From positions 1 to 33,536 of the forward strand of contig JAEUUX010000170.1 in assembly GCA_016787295.1 (NCBI GenBank): DNA of 33,536 nt, in the 5' to 3' direction. A program made the position numbers and the translations under genes. Each line of letters starts with the position of its first letter. Position 1 is the stretch's first letter. Below, in pieces: positions 1 to 8,859 of the stretch. Under the pieces are notes generated by a model. The model saw only the letters and a program-made list of their open reading frames with translations. It searched no databases and was not told where the DNA came from. The DNA comes from Chitinophagales bacterium (GTDB lineage: Bacteria; Bacteroidota; Bacteroidia; Chitinophagales; UBA2359).

Positions 1-138
1 ACTATGAAGCAACTTTTCATTACTATGAAGCAACTTTTCATTACTATGAAGCAACTTTTCATTACTATGAAGCAACTTTTCATTACTATGAAGCAACTTT
101 TCATTACTATGAAGCAACTTTTCATTACTATGAAGTAA
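1..138. repeat. 21-bp tandem repeat array, left end
   Basis: Six head-to-tail copies of a 21-bp unit start at 1, 22, 43, 64, 85 and 106. A degenerate seventh starts at 127 (GAAGTAACG instead of GAAGCAACT). The unit is the core ATTACTATGAAGCAAC followed by TTTTC. Copies are identical until the last. Several reading frames through the unit are open, but no start or protein family is recognisable, so it is treated as non-coding. A sister array with the same core and orientation closes the window at 33398-33536. The remainder to 273 holds only the inverted repeat listed separately. Confidence 0.95.
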
Positions 139-201
139 CGCAATATTGCTTTATACTAATTGAGGCAATTTAGCAGTAATAAATTTTTGTTAAAATTTTT
201 C

Positions 202-229
202 AATAGCTTGCAACCATTGATAAGCTATT
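202..229. other. Inverted repeat upstream of the 274 gene
   Basis: The arms AATAGCTT (202-209) and AAGCTATT (222-229) form an 8-bp perfect inverted repeat around a 12-nt loop, about 45 bp before the start of the 274 gene. It could be an operator or a 5'-leader hairpin. There is no T-run after it and no clear TAnnTTTG box nearby. Confidence 0.3.
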
Positions 230-273
230 AACGTCATTGTAGTAAAACCCTTTCACCTAATTTAATTTTCTTT

Positions 274-735
274 ATGCAAAAAAACCTTTTGTCGGCGAGT
301 ATTTCAGATGCCGACTTCGCCGTTGCCATGCAACATTTAGATGATTTTGAGCAAGGTTTTGCTTTTTTGCTACCATTGCCCAAACAAGACGCGCATGCCC
401 ACAGAATGGGTAGTAAAAGTGTAGGATATGTAAATGCTTGTGTTAATGCAGCTACTACATTTCCTAATCATGTCCCGCCGAGTATCAATCTTGTCGAATT
501 GGTCAAAGACAAACAACTATTTGACAAGTTGAGTATTGCTGTTGTTAAACTTTCTGCTATCTTGAACACATTACAAAACGGGAAAGCTGCCTTAGCCCAA
601 GATTTAATGCAACCTTGTAATGTGGTTTATAGTATAATGAAATTAGCAGCCAAAAGAGACGCTGCTATTCAAAGTGTCGTACAAGAATTGAGCAAACGTT
701 ATCAACATCGATACAAATCTTCTACAAATGAGTAA
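274..735 (+). CDS. Small hypothetical protein, Bacteroidota family of unknown function
   Basis: This is a 153-residue soluble protein with no signal peptide or membrane segment. The central part (about residues 45-85) carries MGSKSVGYVNACV, then VPPSINLVELVKDKQLF, and the C-terminal third has VYSIMKLAAKRD. That arrangement resembles small helical Bacteroidota proteins with an 'MGxKSV...VPP...D/ELxKD...VKxAAKR' pattern, which I know only as uncharacterised. The ATG start is the first in frame. The gene stands alone, is followed by a hairpin terminator, and faces a convergent minus-strand cluster. No function can be assigned. The coding status is fairly sure because the reading frame is long and the composition protein-like. 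Confidence 0.75.
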   Translation: MQKNLLSASISDADFAVAMQHLDDFEQGFAFLLPLPKQDAHAHRMGSKSVGYVNACVNAATTFPNHVPPSINLVELVKDKQLFDKLSIAVVKLSAILNTLQNGKAALAQDLMQPCNVVYSIMKLAAKRDAAIQSVVQELSKRYQHRYKSSTNE

Positions 736-780
736 ATAACTCGTCTGTAGTATTGCAAAAAGTACGTATTTTGTAAAGAA

Positions 781-825
781 AAACAGCGTAACAAGTCGAT
801 GGTTTGCTACGCTGTTTGTTTTATT
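781..825 (+). terminator. Probable terminator after the 274 gene
   Basis: AAACAGCGTA (781-790) pairs with TACGCTGTTT (808-817) as a 10-bp stem around a 17-nt loop, followed by a T-rich stretch. It lies 46 bp after the stop codon. Being nearly symmetric, it could also stop minus-strand transcription arriving from the SGNH gene. Confidence 0.6.
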
Positions 826-908
826 TAGAAAATTGTGATGAAATAAATCTCGATTTGAGCAGTGTTACTTTTAGGTTTAAAGGATAGCAAATTAAAATAA
901 TTCATTTT

Positions 909-1874
909 CTATTCCCTCAAAATCGTCACTAAATCTCTCCCCAAACGTTCCGAATACACCCTTGCTCCATGTCGGTTAAGGTGCGTAAAATTGGTAAAAT
1001 AGGCAGCTCGATAACACATCGAATCAGCTTCGTAGCGCAAAAAAGGAATGTTATGGACGTATGCCAAACTGTCTATACTATCAATAATTTGTGGAAGGTT
1101 GGTATAACAAGCCTTCGAAACACCATGAAATTCGGGAGTGTATGTAAAAATAATACCAATGTTATGTTGGTGACAAAGTTGTATCCACTGTTCTAACAAA
1201 TACACACCTGTTTGCGTAATTTTCAAGGTTTGCGGCACAGCACAAGGCACATGCGTTGTGGCAAGGCTATCAATGCCATTTTCAAAATAGCCGCGATATA
1301 TTTGGTTGTGGTATCGTTCCCAAGGCGAGCCATTGTTTTCGGGTGGCTGCCACCATGCTCCCAATAAAGTTTTTTTGAGGTGGTCGTCCAATAGCATTAT
1401 CCGCGTAAAAGGCACATAACGTTGCACAATATTGTATTTTTTATAGGCAACAAACATCGAATCTACGGCGCGATTGTGGCAATAAGGCACATAGCGCGTT
1501 GCCAACCAATCGGCAGAATCACTCGCTAACCATGATTTCTCTACGTTCAACAAAACATAGCGCGGCGCGGGGTGTTGTTGCAAATAGCCGTTCAACACCA
1601 AAAACATATCCGCCAAACGCCCGCCATCTATGCCTGCATTGAAACTGCTCCAATGTGTTATACTGTCAATAAGGCGCGGATTGTTGTGGTCTTGCATACG
1701 CGATGTGCCAAGCATTAACAAGTCATAGTGCGTTGTTCCTTCAAAAACTTCGGACAAAGTACTGTGTTTGTGGCGATAATGGTGTTTCCAAGCCGCCAAA
1801 AAATAACTATACAAAACCTGCAACAAACAGCTCGAAAGCAATAATATCCAGAAAATGCGGCGCAATAGATCCAT
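909..1874 (-). CDS. SGNH-hydrolase-like protein, AlgJ/DltD-type MBOAT partner
   Basis: A 321-residue protein has an N-terminal membrane anchor (about residues 7-27) and a periplasmic SGNH-like domain. Residues near 55 read LMLGTSRMQDHNNPRL, matching the GxSR nucleophile block of this class. The C-terminal block reads TNFTHLNRHGARVYSE, the usual position of the D-x-x-H catalytic pair, but with Asn where Asp is expected. The start codon is 6 bp after the MBOAT stop, so the two genes form a unit. Such pairs transfer acyl groups, usually acetyl, onto exported polysaccharides: MBOAT moves the acyl group across the membrane and the SGNH protein handles transfer. The polymer here is unknown. The Asn could mean an altered or lost catalytic role. 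Confidence 0.75.
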   Translation of the reverse strand: MDLLRRIFWILLLSSCLLQVLYSYFLAAWKHHYRHKHSTLSEVFEGTTHYDLLMLGTSRMQDHNNPRLIDSITHWSSFNAGIDGGRLADMFLVLNGYLQQHPAPRYVLLNVEKSWLASDSADWLATRYVPYCHNRAVDSMFVAYKKYNIVQRYVPFTRIMLLDDHLKKTLLGAWWQPPENNGSPWERYHNQIYRGYFENGIDSLATTHVPCAVPQTLKITQTGVYLLEQWIQLCHQHNIGIIFTYTPEFHGVSKACYTNLPQIIDSIDSLAYVHNIPFLRYEADSMCYRAAYFTNFTHLNRHGARVYSERLGRDLVTILRE

Positions 1875-1880
1875 ATGGGT

Positions 1881-3286
1881 TTAAAATTGAAAGTAAATAA
1901 AACTTTGGCGTTGTGTCATGCCAAGCAACACAATGGCTACCACCAAACCCACACAAAACGCCACATCGCGACGCGGATACGCATTAAAATTCGACAGGTC
2001 GGGGACAGATTTTTTCTCTACATAGACCATCAATATCACCGCCAACAAAGCCACCGCGCTGCCCGAATATTGTTGTAAAAAATCGTTGCAAGCATTTTGC
2101 CACAGCGCCCAACTATTGCTATAAAACAAACGCTGTATCATCTGCAAAGCACTTTCATAGTCATTGGCACGAAAAAAAATGCGGAAAAAACAACCTAACG
2201 AAAACGTTATCATAATGCCCATGATGCGTCCCCAAACATTGTCGGGCAATTGCAGTGGGCTATATTTTTTGTAGAAAATCCATGCGATATAAAACATGGC
2301 ATATAATTCGCCCCAAATGAAATAGTTCCAATTGGCACCATGCCACCAGCCGCTTATGGCAAAAACTACCATGACATTGAAATACCAATGTCGCCCAAAA
2401 ACGCTATTTTTCAGCGGCATATACAGATAGTCGCGCAGCCATTTGGACAAAGAAATGTGCCAACGTTGCCAATAATCTTGCAGATTGACCGCCAACAAAG
2501 GCTGATTAAAGTTGGGTGAAAGTCGAAAACCCATCGTTCGAGCCGAACCAATGGCTATATCGCTATAACCCGAAAAATCGGCATATAGTTGTATCCCAAA
2601 AAAATAGGAAGCCAATATAACTGCTGCGCCATTGCTTTGGGTCGGTTGTCCATAGATAGCATCGACATAGATAGCCAAACGGTCGGCAATAACCATTTTT
2701 TTGAATAATCCCCACAACATAAGCCGCAAACCTACCAATAGATTTGCGGCATCAAAATGGGAGACTTGTTGCAATTGTGGTAATAAATTTTGAGGACGTT
2801 CTATGGGTCCTGCCACCAATTGCGGGTAAAATAACACATATAAGGCATAAATGCCCAAATGACGAACAGCTTTTTGCTGTCCTTTATATACCTCAATGGT
2901 GTAACTCAATGCCTGAAAGGTGTGGAAAGATAAACCCAAAGGCAGCAACCAATGCAACAAAGGCAAAGGCGTTGCAGGAAACAATACCTTAATATTGGTG
3001 ACAAAAAAATTGTAATATTTGAACAAAAACAAAATTCCCAAATTGCCCGCAATACTGCTCAACAAAAATAGTTTTTTGTGTGCTGGATAGCGTTCCATAG
3101 CTATAGCCGCACCAAAATCTATCCCAATAATCAGAAACAATATCAAGATATAAGGTGGATAAAAAGCCATGTAAAAAACACAACTACTCAACAACAACAG
3201 CCACCACCGATGCTGTTGCGGAAGCCAAAAAAAAGTGCCGTGACAATTGGAAAAAAGAACAGAAAATCGATGGAATTAAACAACAT
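1881..3286 (-). pseudogene. MBOAT O-acyltransferase (AlgI-like), frameshifted near the N-terminus
   Basis: The main frame (about 438 residues from 3197) is a polytopic MBOAT protein with the active-site block SGWWHGANWNYFIWGE and the upstream block DYWQRWHISLSKWLRDYL. It has no ATG at the expected position. The canonical N-terminus is in another frame: ATG at 3286 gives MLFNSIDFLFFFPIVTALFF and then shifts out and stops at 3188-3190. The main frame continues upstream as WLPQQHRWWLLLLSSCVFY. The two join exactly if the A8 run at 3227-3234 had nine bases. The joined sequence matches a normal AlgI start, so this is a one-base deletion, a sequencing error, or a slippage (phase-variable) site. A late ATG at 3170 would lose the first membrane helix. 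The stop is 6 bp before the SGNH partner. Confidence 0.85.
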
Positions 3287-3390
3287 GGAACAGGAAAATT
3301 TGAGTCTTGTATTCGGAAAACAAACGGGTTTTGGTAGGCAATATTGTGTTGCGTAAAAATTATTGTGTGGACAAAAAACGATTATCCTAA

Positions 3391-5343
3391 CTATTGTGCG
3401 CCTTGTAATTTTGCTTCTAACTCTTGCACTTTGGCAGTATTGCCCAATATGCGATGCGCTATCAAAGCATTTTGTACAAAACTTTTATTGTTCGGGTCGA
3501 GGCTAATAGCTTTATCAAAATTTTCGGCTGCTTCTTGGTTTTTGTTTTGCATACCCATTGCCACACCCAAAAAATTGTAGGTAGAGGCATCGTTCGGGTT
3601 GTGTTCAAGCGATTTTTGGAGCAATTCGGCGGCTTTAACAGGGTTGTTGTTTTGCTGCCCTTCGAGGCTACCCCATTCGCGATAAGTAGCTGCTAAATTT
3701 TGATGAGCAATGGCAAAACCCGATAGCGCCGCCAAAGCCTTTTCGTACTGTTCAGCCGCAGCAGGGTAGTTTTTTTGTGCATAACGAACATTCCCTACAT
3801 TGAGATAAGCTGTGGGAGTTTGGTCAATAGCTAATGCTTTTTCGGCTTGCGTCGTGACAATACTAAACAAAGAATCGATTTGTGTGGGCGAAAGCGCAGC
3901 TTGATGTTCCACAAAGTATTTATAGGTTTCTGTGCCTAAATGGTCGTGGAGTCGCAAACTATTGGGTGCTTTTGGGCTATCGGTCAAAAACAAAGTGAGG
4001 TTGTTTTTCCAAGCAGGATTTCGCACGATGGTCATGCCACTAAACACCAAAGCCACCACGCCCATCACTCCCAAAGGCAGATAGGGAATTTTGTTGTCGG
4101 CAGCATTGAATTGTCGAATCGCGCCAAATAATGCTACTGTCAAAGCTCCACAAAACCAAAATGAGGGCAGATATGCCAAACGTTCGCCGAAAAGCGTACC
4201 AATGACCATCACAATTTGGCTATACAAAGCGAGCGACAATAGAAATCCCAACAGCAACCAACCCAAGACATGACGACGACGGAAAAATAGCATTACCGCC
4301 GCTCCCAACAAGCCCAACATCAACACCAAACTCACCCAAACCAAAGGACTCGCCCATGTTTGCAAAGGTAGTTGGTTGAAAGAATAGTCGCAAATAAGTG
4401 GATAAGGGAACAACAAAACCTGCACGTATTTGCCCAACACAAACACGCCTGTTGCCCATTGTGTGGATAAACTGTTGGCAGCAATAATAGGATTATCCAT
4501 TTTGTCGATGGTGGTGATACCTGCCGAATGGGTCAAGGCATATTGTCGCATTGCCAAAAACAAAATAGCAGGCAACAAACTAATGCCCAATTGCACCAAT
4601 GCTGTTCGGGTTTGTGCGTGGCGGTGGTAGTGCAACAAAGCAAAAACGGGCAACATCGTAATGGCATTCTCTTTGGACAATAAACTCAAGAAATAAGCAC
4701 CCATTGCCAGCAATAAGTAGGTTTTATTGTCGTTGGCGAGATAGCGCAAATATGCCCAAAGACTACACAAAAATAACAACAAACACAAAATTTCGTCGCG
4801 GCTTTTGATGTTGGCTACCGTTTCGGTGTGAATGGGGTGTGCCACAAACAACAAAGCGGCTGCAAAAGCCACCCAAACATTTTTTTTGCCCAACAGTTGA
4901 TAAAAAACCAAATATACAATACCTCCTGTTAGGGCATACAACAAAACATTCATAAAATGTCCAATGAACGGACTATTGGGACTAATCGACCACTCTATTG
5001 CAAACATTATCAACGACAAAGGACGATAAACACTGCCCGACGAGTTCGCACCTTCGACACCTGCTCGATAATTGGTCGTCAAAATATCCATAATACCTCC
5101 CCAACCTTTTTGGACATACGTATTAAGGCTAATACTCAAAGGATCATCTAACACAAAACCGTGTTGCAATGTATTGACATACAACAAAAATCCCAATACC
5201 ACCAAACCAAAGAAAAAATACCAGTGATATGGGGTAGTAGAAGCAAAAATGGTAGTTGCGGAGGTGCTACCTGAGCTTGTTTCTGTAGCAACAACAGGAG
5301 GAACTACAACCGTAGATTTATTTTTAGGTAAATGTTTTGCCAT
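3391..5343 (-). CDS. GT-C-fold membrane protein with C-terminal TPR repeats (TMTC-like)
   Basis: A 650-residue protein. ATG at 5343 (MAKHLPKNK) is preferred to an in-frame TTG two codons earlier. Residues 1-430 hold about ten hydrophobic segments with the motif HPIHTETVANIKSRDEIL, typical of the TMTC/O-mannosyltransferase-like GT-C family in Bacteroidota. Residues about 485-640 are tetratricopeptide repeats (for example AYLNVGNVRYAQKNYPAAAE and TYNFLGVAMGMQNKNQEAAE). By family it probably transfers a sugar from a lipid-linked donor or assembles surface glycans; the substrate cannot be read from sequence. It lies 104 bp upstream of the MBOAT start in the same direction, so a surface-glycan role would fit its neighbours, but that is inference. 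Confidence 0.8.
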   Translation of the reverse strand: MAKHLPKNKSTVVVPPVVATETSSGSTSATTIFASTTPYHWYFFFGLVVLGFLLYVNTLQHGFVLDDPLSISLNTYVQKGWGGIMDILTTNYRAGVEGANSSGSVYRPLSLIMFAIEWSISPNSPFIGHFMNVLLYALTGGIVYLVFYQLLGKKNVWVAFAAALLFVAHPIHTETVANIKSRDEILCLLLFLCSLWAYLRYLANDNKTYLLLAMGAYFLSLLSKENAITMLPVFALLHYHRHAQTRTALVQLGISLLPAILFLAMRQYALTHSAGITTIDKMDNPIIAANSLSTQWATGVFVLGKYVQVLLFPYPLICDYSFNQLPLQTWASPLVWVSLVLMLGLLGAAVMLFFRRRHVLGWLLLGFLLSLALYSQIVMVIGTLFGERLAYLPSFWFCGALTVALFGAIRQFNAADNKIPYLPLGVMGVVALVFSGMTIVRNPAWKNNLTLFLTDSPKAPNSLRLHDHLGTETYKYFVEHQAALSPTQIDSLFSIVTTQAEKALAIDQTPTAYLNVGNVRYAQKNYPAAAEQYEKALAALSGFAIAHQNLAATYREWGSLEGQQNNNPVKAAELLQKSLEHNPNDASTYNFLGVAMGMQNKNQEAAENFDKAISLDPNNKSFVQNALIAHRILGNTAKVQELEAKLQGAQ

Positions 5344-5382
5344 AAACAAAAAAGATTTTGAAAAGCTATAGCTATGAGATAA

Positions 5383-5422
5383 TACAAAGTGCCATAGACA
5401 GACATCGCTACAGCACTTTGTA
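5383..5422 (-). terminator. Hairpin between phoD and the TPR gene
   Basis: TACAAAGTGC (5383-5392) and GCACTTTGTA (5413-5422) form a perfect 10-bp stem with a 20-nt loop, 36 bp after the phoD stop on the minus strand. The tail on that strand is only TTATCT, so it may be a weak terminator or an mRNA 3'-end stabiliser. Confidence 0.45.
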
Positions 5423-5458
5423 GGAAAAAAAAGTGATTAAATCTGTTGCCTCAAAGTA

Positions 5459-7432
5459 TTACTTCATCACAACGATTTTTTTGCTCACAGTGCCTGTAGC
5501 TGTTTTGAATTGACAGATATAAGCACCATTTGGCAATTGAGAAGCATTAAATTTAAGCGAATAGATACCTACTTGTTGTTTTGCATTGAAAAGAGTTTGC
5601 AATTGTTTGCCTGTTTCATCAAAAATAGTGATGGACAAATCTTGTGTTTTATCGATAGCATAATGCAACACACCGATATTCATAACAGGATTAGGATAAA
5701 CACCCAAAACTGCCACCCCCGCTGTTGGCGGAGTGACATTGCCAATAGCAGTATATTCGGGAGCGGGCGAAGGTGGGTTATTAATAGCCGTTGATGGCGT
5801 AGTAGTAGGCAAAAGGTGTGCCACTTGGTCATCGGCATACAAACCTTTATCAAAAGTTTCGGTGGTAGCAGGAGCCGTTTTGGGTCCCACAAACCAATCG
5901 GCTTGTATACGGTCTTCGGTTACGTCCAACACATAATAACCATGGTCTTTGAGGTTAAGGTATTTGGCATGAAGATTTAAACCCAAGGCTACATTAGTCA
6001 CTTGGTCTATGGGCAAAGGCAATCCTGTCAATGCCTCATCGTTGGCAGATGAGATACTTGGCGTAACAAATTCCACACCCACAGCAGGTGCTCCTGTAGC
6101 AGGGTCATAGCCGTCCATCGAAGTAATAACATCTGTACCAATACCCACATGAATATCGCCTGTTAGTACCACAAAATTTCTAATATCGCTATTCGTTACA
6201 ACATCAACCACTTTCAAGCGTTCGGCAGGATAGCCGTCCCACATATCATCGTTGCCCAAAAGGTTGAGGGTATTAATGGTAGAAAATACAATTTGGTTGC
6301 CCAATACTGTCCATTTAGCAGTAGAATTAATCAATTCGTTGCTCAACCATTCATATTGAGCAGCACCCAAGATAGTACGATTAGGGTCACTCACAATAGG
6401 GTCGGTTAATGGGGCTTGTTGTTCGCGTCCTTCGTGTCGGGTGTCAATCATAATCAAATCCACCAAATCGCCATAATGAATAGTACGGCGCACCAAATAA
6501 GGATTATTCCCTTCGGCTTCGCGAATAGGCATCCATTCAAAATAGGCTTGTTGCGCAGCCGCTTTACGGTCGGCATACGAACCTTCGGTGGCATCATCAT
6601 GGTTTTGGGCACCATTCTGCCAAGCATCGTTCGCAACTTCGTGGTCGTCCCATACCGTAATAAAAGGGTGTTGTTGGTGGGCGCGGCGCAGGTCACGGTC
6701 TAATTTATACAAAGAGTGGCGTGTTCTATAGTCTGCCAAAGTGATGATTTCGTATTCAGGTTCAATCGCTCGCACACTATCCAAAGATGTAAAACCTTCG
6801 TTACCATATTCATAAATATAGTCACCCAAATGTATAACAGCACTCAAATCGCTGCGGTCGGCAATGCGGCTATAGGCATTGAAATAGCCATGTGCATAAT
6901 GGGAGCAAGAACCCACCGCAAAACGCAAATGACTTTGGTCGCTTGTAGAGGCAGGTGCCGTTCGGGTGCGTCCTGTAATAGAAGTATAACCATTAGCACT
7001 AAAGTTATAATAGTAAGTAGTATTGGGAGCCAGATTAACAACATCTACTTTTACCGTAAAATCGCGTCCTTCGTTGGTAAAGAAATCGCCTGTTTGAATC
7101 ACATTATTCATTTCGGGGTCAGTTGCCATTTGCCACGTCACATTCACACCTGCTTCGTTGTCAGGAGTATAACGCGTCCAAATGATAACACGATCACTCA
7201 AAGGGTCGCCCGAGGCAATACCATGATAAAAAGGTTTCAGCCCCTCATCAAAAGGCAAAACACCATACACCTCTGCATTGTCGCGCGATAAAGACTGCAA
7301 ATATGCCGAACCAGAATTGTTGTCTTTATGAAATACTTTTTCCCATGGCTGAATATTAATGCCTTCATGTTGGGCAAAAAGAGGCAAAGAAAACAAAAGA
7401 ACAAAAGAAAAAATAGAAAAGTTTGTTTTCAT
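5459..7432 (-). CDS. phoD: Secreted PhoD-like alkaline phosphatase with T9SS sorting domain
   Basis: A 657-residue protein with an N-terminal signal peptide (about residues 1-20, ending LPLFAQ). The PhoD N-domain begins near residue 68 (FYHGIASGDPLSDRVIIWTR). The metallophosphatase core has FAVGSCSHY, HLGDYIYEYG, VWDDHEVANDAW and VVLTGDIHVGIG, the metal-binding Asp/Asn/His blocks of PhoD enzymes. The last 80 residues form a type IX secretion C-terminal domain (GVYPNPVMN ... NGAYICQFKTATG ... KKIVVMK). It should hydrolyse phosphate mono- or diesters outside the cell or at the outer surface. The start is supported by the signal peptide. It lies 41 bp downstream of the flavoprotein gene on the same strand and may be cotranscribed. 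Confidence 0.92.
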   Translation of the reverse strand: MKTNFSIFSFVLLFSLPLFAQHEGINIQPWEKVFHKDNNSGSAYLQSLSRDNAEVYGVLPFDEGLKPFYHGIASGDPLSDRVIIWTRYTPDNEAGVNVTWQMATDPEMNNVIQTGDFFTNEGRDFTVKVDVVNLAPNTTYYYNFSANGYTSITGRTRTAPASTSDQSHLRFAVGSCSHYAHGYFNAYSRIADRSDLSAVIHLGDYIYEYGNEGFTSLDSVRAIEPEYEIITLADYRTRHSLYKLDRDLRRAHQQHPFITVWDDHEVANDAWQNGAQNHDDATEGSYADRKAAAQQAYFEWMPIREAEGNNPYLVRRTIHYGDLVDLIMIDTRHEGREQQAPLTDPIVSDPNRTILGAAQYEWLSNELINSTAKWTVLGNQIVFSTINTLNLLGNDDMWDGYPAERLKVVDVVTNSDIRNFVVLTGDIHVGIGTDVITSMDGYDPATGAPAVGVEFVTPSISSANDEALTGLPLPIDQVTNVALGLNLHAKYLNLKDHGYYVLDVTEDRIQADWFVGPKTAPATTETFDKGLYADDQVAHLLPTTTPSTAINNPPSPAPEYTAIGNVTPPTAGVAVLGVYPNPVMNIGVLHYAIDKTQDLSITIFDETGKQLQTLFNAKQQVGIYSLKFNASQLPNGAYICQFKTATGTVSKKIVVMK

Positions 7433-7473
7433 AGTTGGGTAAATTATTTTTAGATAATGATGAAAAAAAACAA

Positions 7474-8631
7474 CTAAATATCATACGTTAGCTGCACACT
7501 ATCCGTTTCCATTTCGGCTTGACAGCTTAGTATGTAGCCTTCTGCAATTTCGCGGTCAGACAAAGCATAGCAGGCCCGCATTTTTACCTTGCCATTCAAT
7601 ATCTTCGCCCGACACGACGAACACACACCCGACTCACACATAAATGGAGCATCTAAACCCGCATCTAAAGCAGCCGTCAAAATAGTTTCGTTGCTTGGTA
7701 CTTTTACTTCATATTGCTTGCCCTGCAACTGAATCAATGCAATGCCGCTACCTTGTGAGGCAGTAGCAGACACCACAGTTGGAGCAGTAGTTTTGGCAGA
7801 GACCTGCTGTTGTTGGCTCATGTCAAAATACTCAATATGTACTTGTTGTGCAGGAATAGACAAACCATTTCTAAGCGCCGATTCTACCGCCTGCATCATC
7901 TGCGTAGGACCACAAATAAAATATGCCGCTTCGGATAATTGTTGTTTATCAAAAGACCGTAGCCATGTCACATAATTTTGCTCCTGCCAAACACCCTTTT
8001 CGCCTTGCCAATCCGAAGTAGGTACTTCGTCTAAGATATGCACAACCTTTAACCTTTGTGGATATTGTTCGGCTAATTGTCGCAATTCGTCGGCATACAT
8101 TACTGCTTCCCAAGACCGATTGGCATACAACAAAGTAATCGTAGCGGCTTGGCGATACAATATATTTTTGGCTATGGACAAAATGGGCGTAATGCCACTA
8201 CCTCCTGCCATTAGAAAATAATGCGATGCCTTAGTTTCAGCAACCGTGAAATTGCCCAATGGTGGAAAAACAGACAATTGATGACCCGCCGCAACATTTT
8301 GCGTCAAAATACCCGACAGTTGCCCGCCTAACTTGTGCTTAACCCCAATGCGAAAAAAACTATCCGTATCAGGACAACTCGACAACGAATAAGAACGCAA
8401 AACAGGACTACCATTTATCTCATGTCGCAAAGTGACATATTGTCCCGCTTGGTAGCGAAAAACAGTGGATAGTTCAGGTGGAATAGAAAAATAGATAGAA
8501 ACAGCTTGGTCGGTTTCCTTTGTTACCTTGTCCACAGTCAACAAATAAAATTGTTGCAAGGGCTTTTGTTCGGTATTGGTTATAGGAGCAGAACCGCTCG
8601 TTTTTTTCTTAAAAAAGTCAAATAGACCCAT
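7474..8631 (-). CDS. FAD/NAD(P)H oxidoreductase with C-terminal 2Fe-2S ferredoxin domain (PaaE-like)
   Basis: A 385-residue protein starting at ATG 8631 (MGLFDFFKKK). The frame stays open far upstream, but only as the antisense of the next gene's repeats, so that part is not real. Order: a ferredoxin-reductase FAD domain with RSYSLSS, an NAD(P) domain with AGGSGITPILS, and a C-terminal plant-type ferredoxin with CESGVCSSC and a distant fourth Cys in YILSCQAE (CX4CX2CX29C spacing). This architecture moves electrons from NAD(P)H through FAD and the iron-sulfur cluster to an oxygenase, as in phenylacetyl-CoA epoxidase reductase PaaE. No paaABCD genes are adjacent, so the partner is unknown. A TACCTTTGC box lies about 52 bp upstream. 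Confidence 0.88.
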   Translation of the reverse strand: MGLFDFFKKKTSGSAPITNTEQKPLQQFYLLTVDKVTKETDQAVSIYFSIPPELSTVFRYQAGQYVTLRHEINGSPVLRSYSLSSCPDTDSFFRIGVKHKLGGQLSGILTQNVAAGHQLSVFPPLGNFTVAETKASHYFLMAGGSGITPILSIAKNILYRQAATITLLYANRSWEAVMYADELRQLAEQYPQRLKVVHILDEVPTSDWQGEKGVWQEQNYVTWLRSFDKQQLSEAAYFICGPTQMMQAVESALRNGLSIPAQQVHIEYFDMSQQQQVSAKTTAPTVVSATASQGSGIALIQLQGKQYEVKVPSNETILTAALDAGLDAPFMCESGVCSSCRAKILNGKVKMRACYALSDREIAEGYILSCQAEMETDSVQLTYDI

Positions 8632-8682
8632 ATTTAGTAGGTTGTAAAAGCAATAAAAATACAGAACATTGGAATAATCGTT

Positions 8683-8691
8683 GCAAAGGTA
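8683..8691 (-). promoter_or_regulatory. Bacteroidota -7 promoter box for the flavoprotein gene
   Basis: The minus strand reads TACCTTTGC, an exact match to the Bacteroidota TAnnTTTG -7 consensus. A TTTTGC about 22 nt further upstream could supply the -33 part. It faces away from the promoter at 8779. Confidence 0.65.
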
Positions 8692-8778
8692 CGCTTTTGC
8701 TACCACACTCTTAGCAAAAGTTTTAATTTTTTTAACAAAACAAAGCAGTAAAAAACAAAAACAAACCAAATTATTCCG

Positions 8779-8787
8779 TAACTTTGC
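8779..8787 (+). promoter_or_regulatory. Bacteroidota -7 promoter box for the RluB-like gene
   Basis: TAACTTTGC matches the TAnnTTTG consensus on the plus strand, 72 bp before the ATG at 8860. Together with the minus-strand box at 8683 it makes a compact divergent promoter region of about 230 bp. Confidence 0.65.
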
Positions 8788-8859
8788 ACCGAAAATTGTT
8801 GTGTAAACAATTGACCTGTATTTTATCTTCCTATTCATTTCTTTATTTTCCTTATAACT

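Noticed and set aside
6716-7291. Plus-strand open frame of 191 codons within phoD
   Set aside because: It is antisense to the conserved PhoD catalytic region, has no recognisable family, and has a Cys/Ile-rich composition typical of shadow frames.
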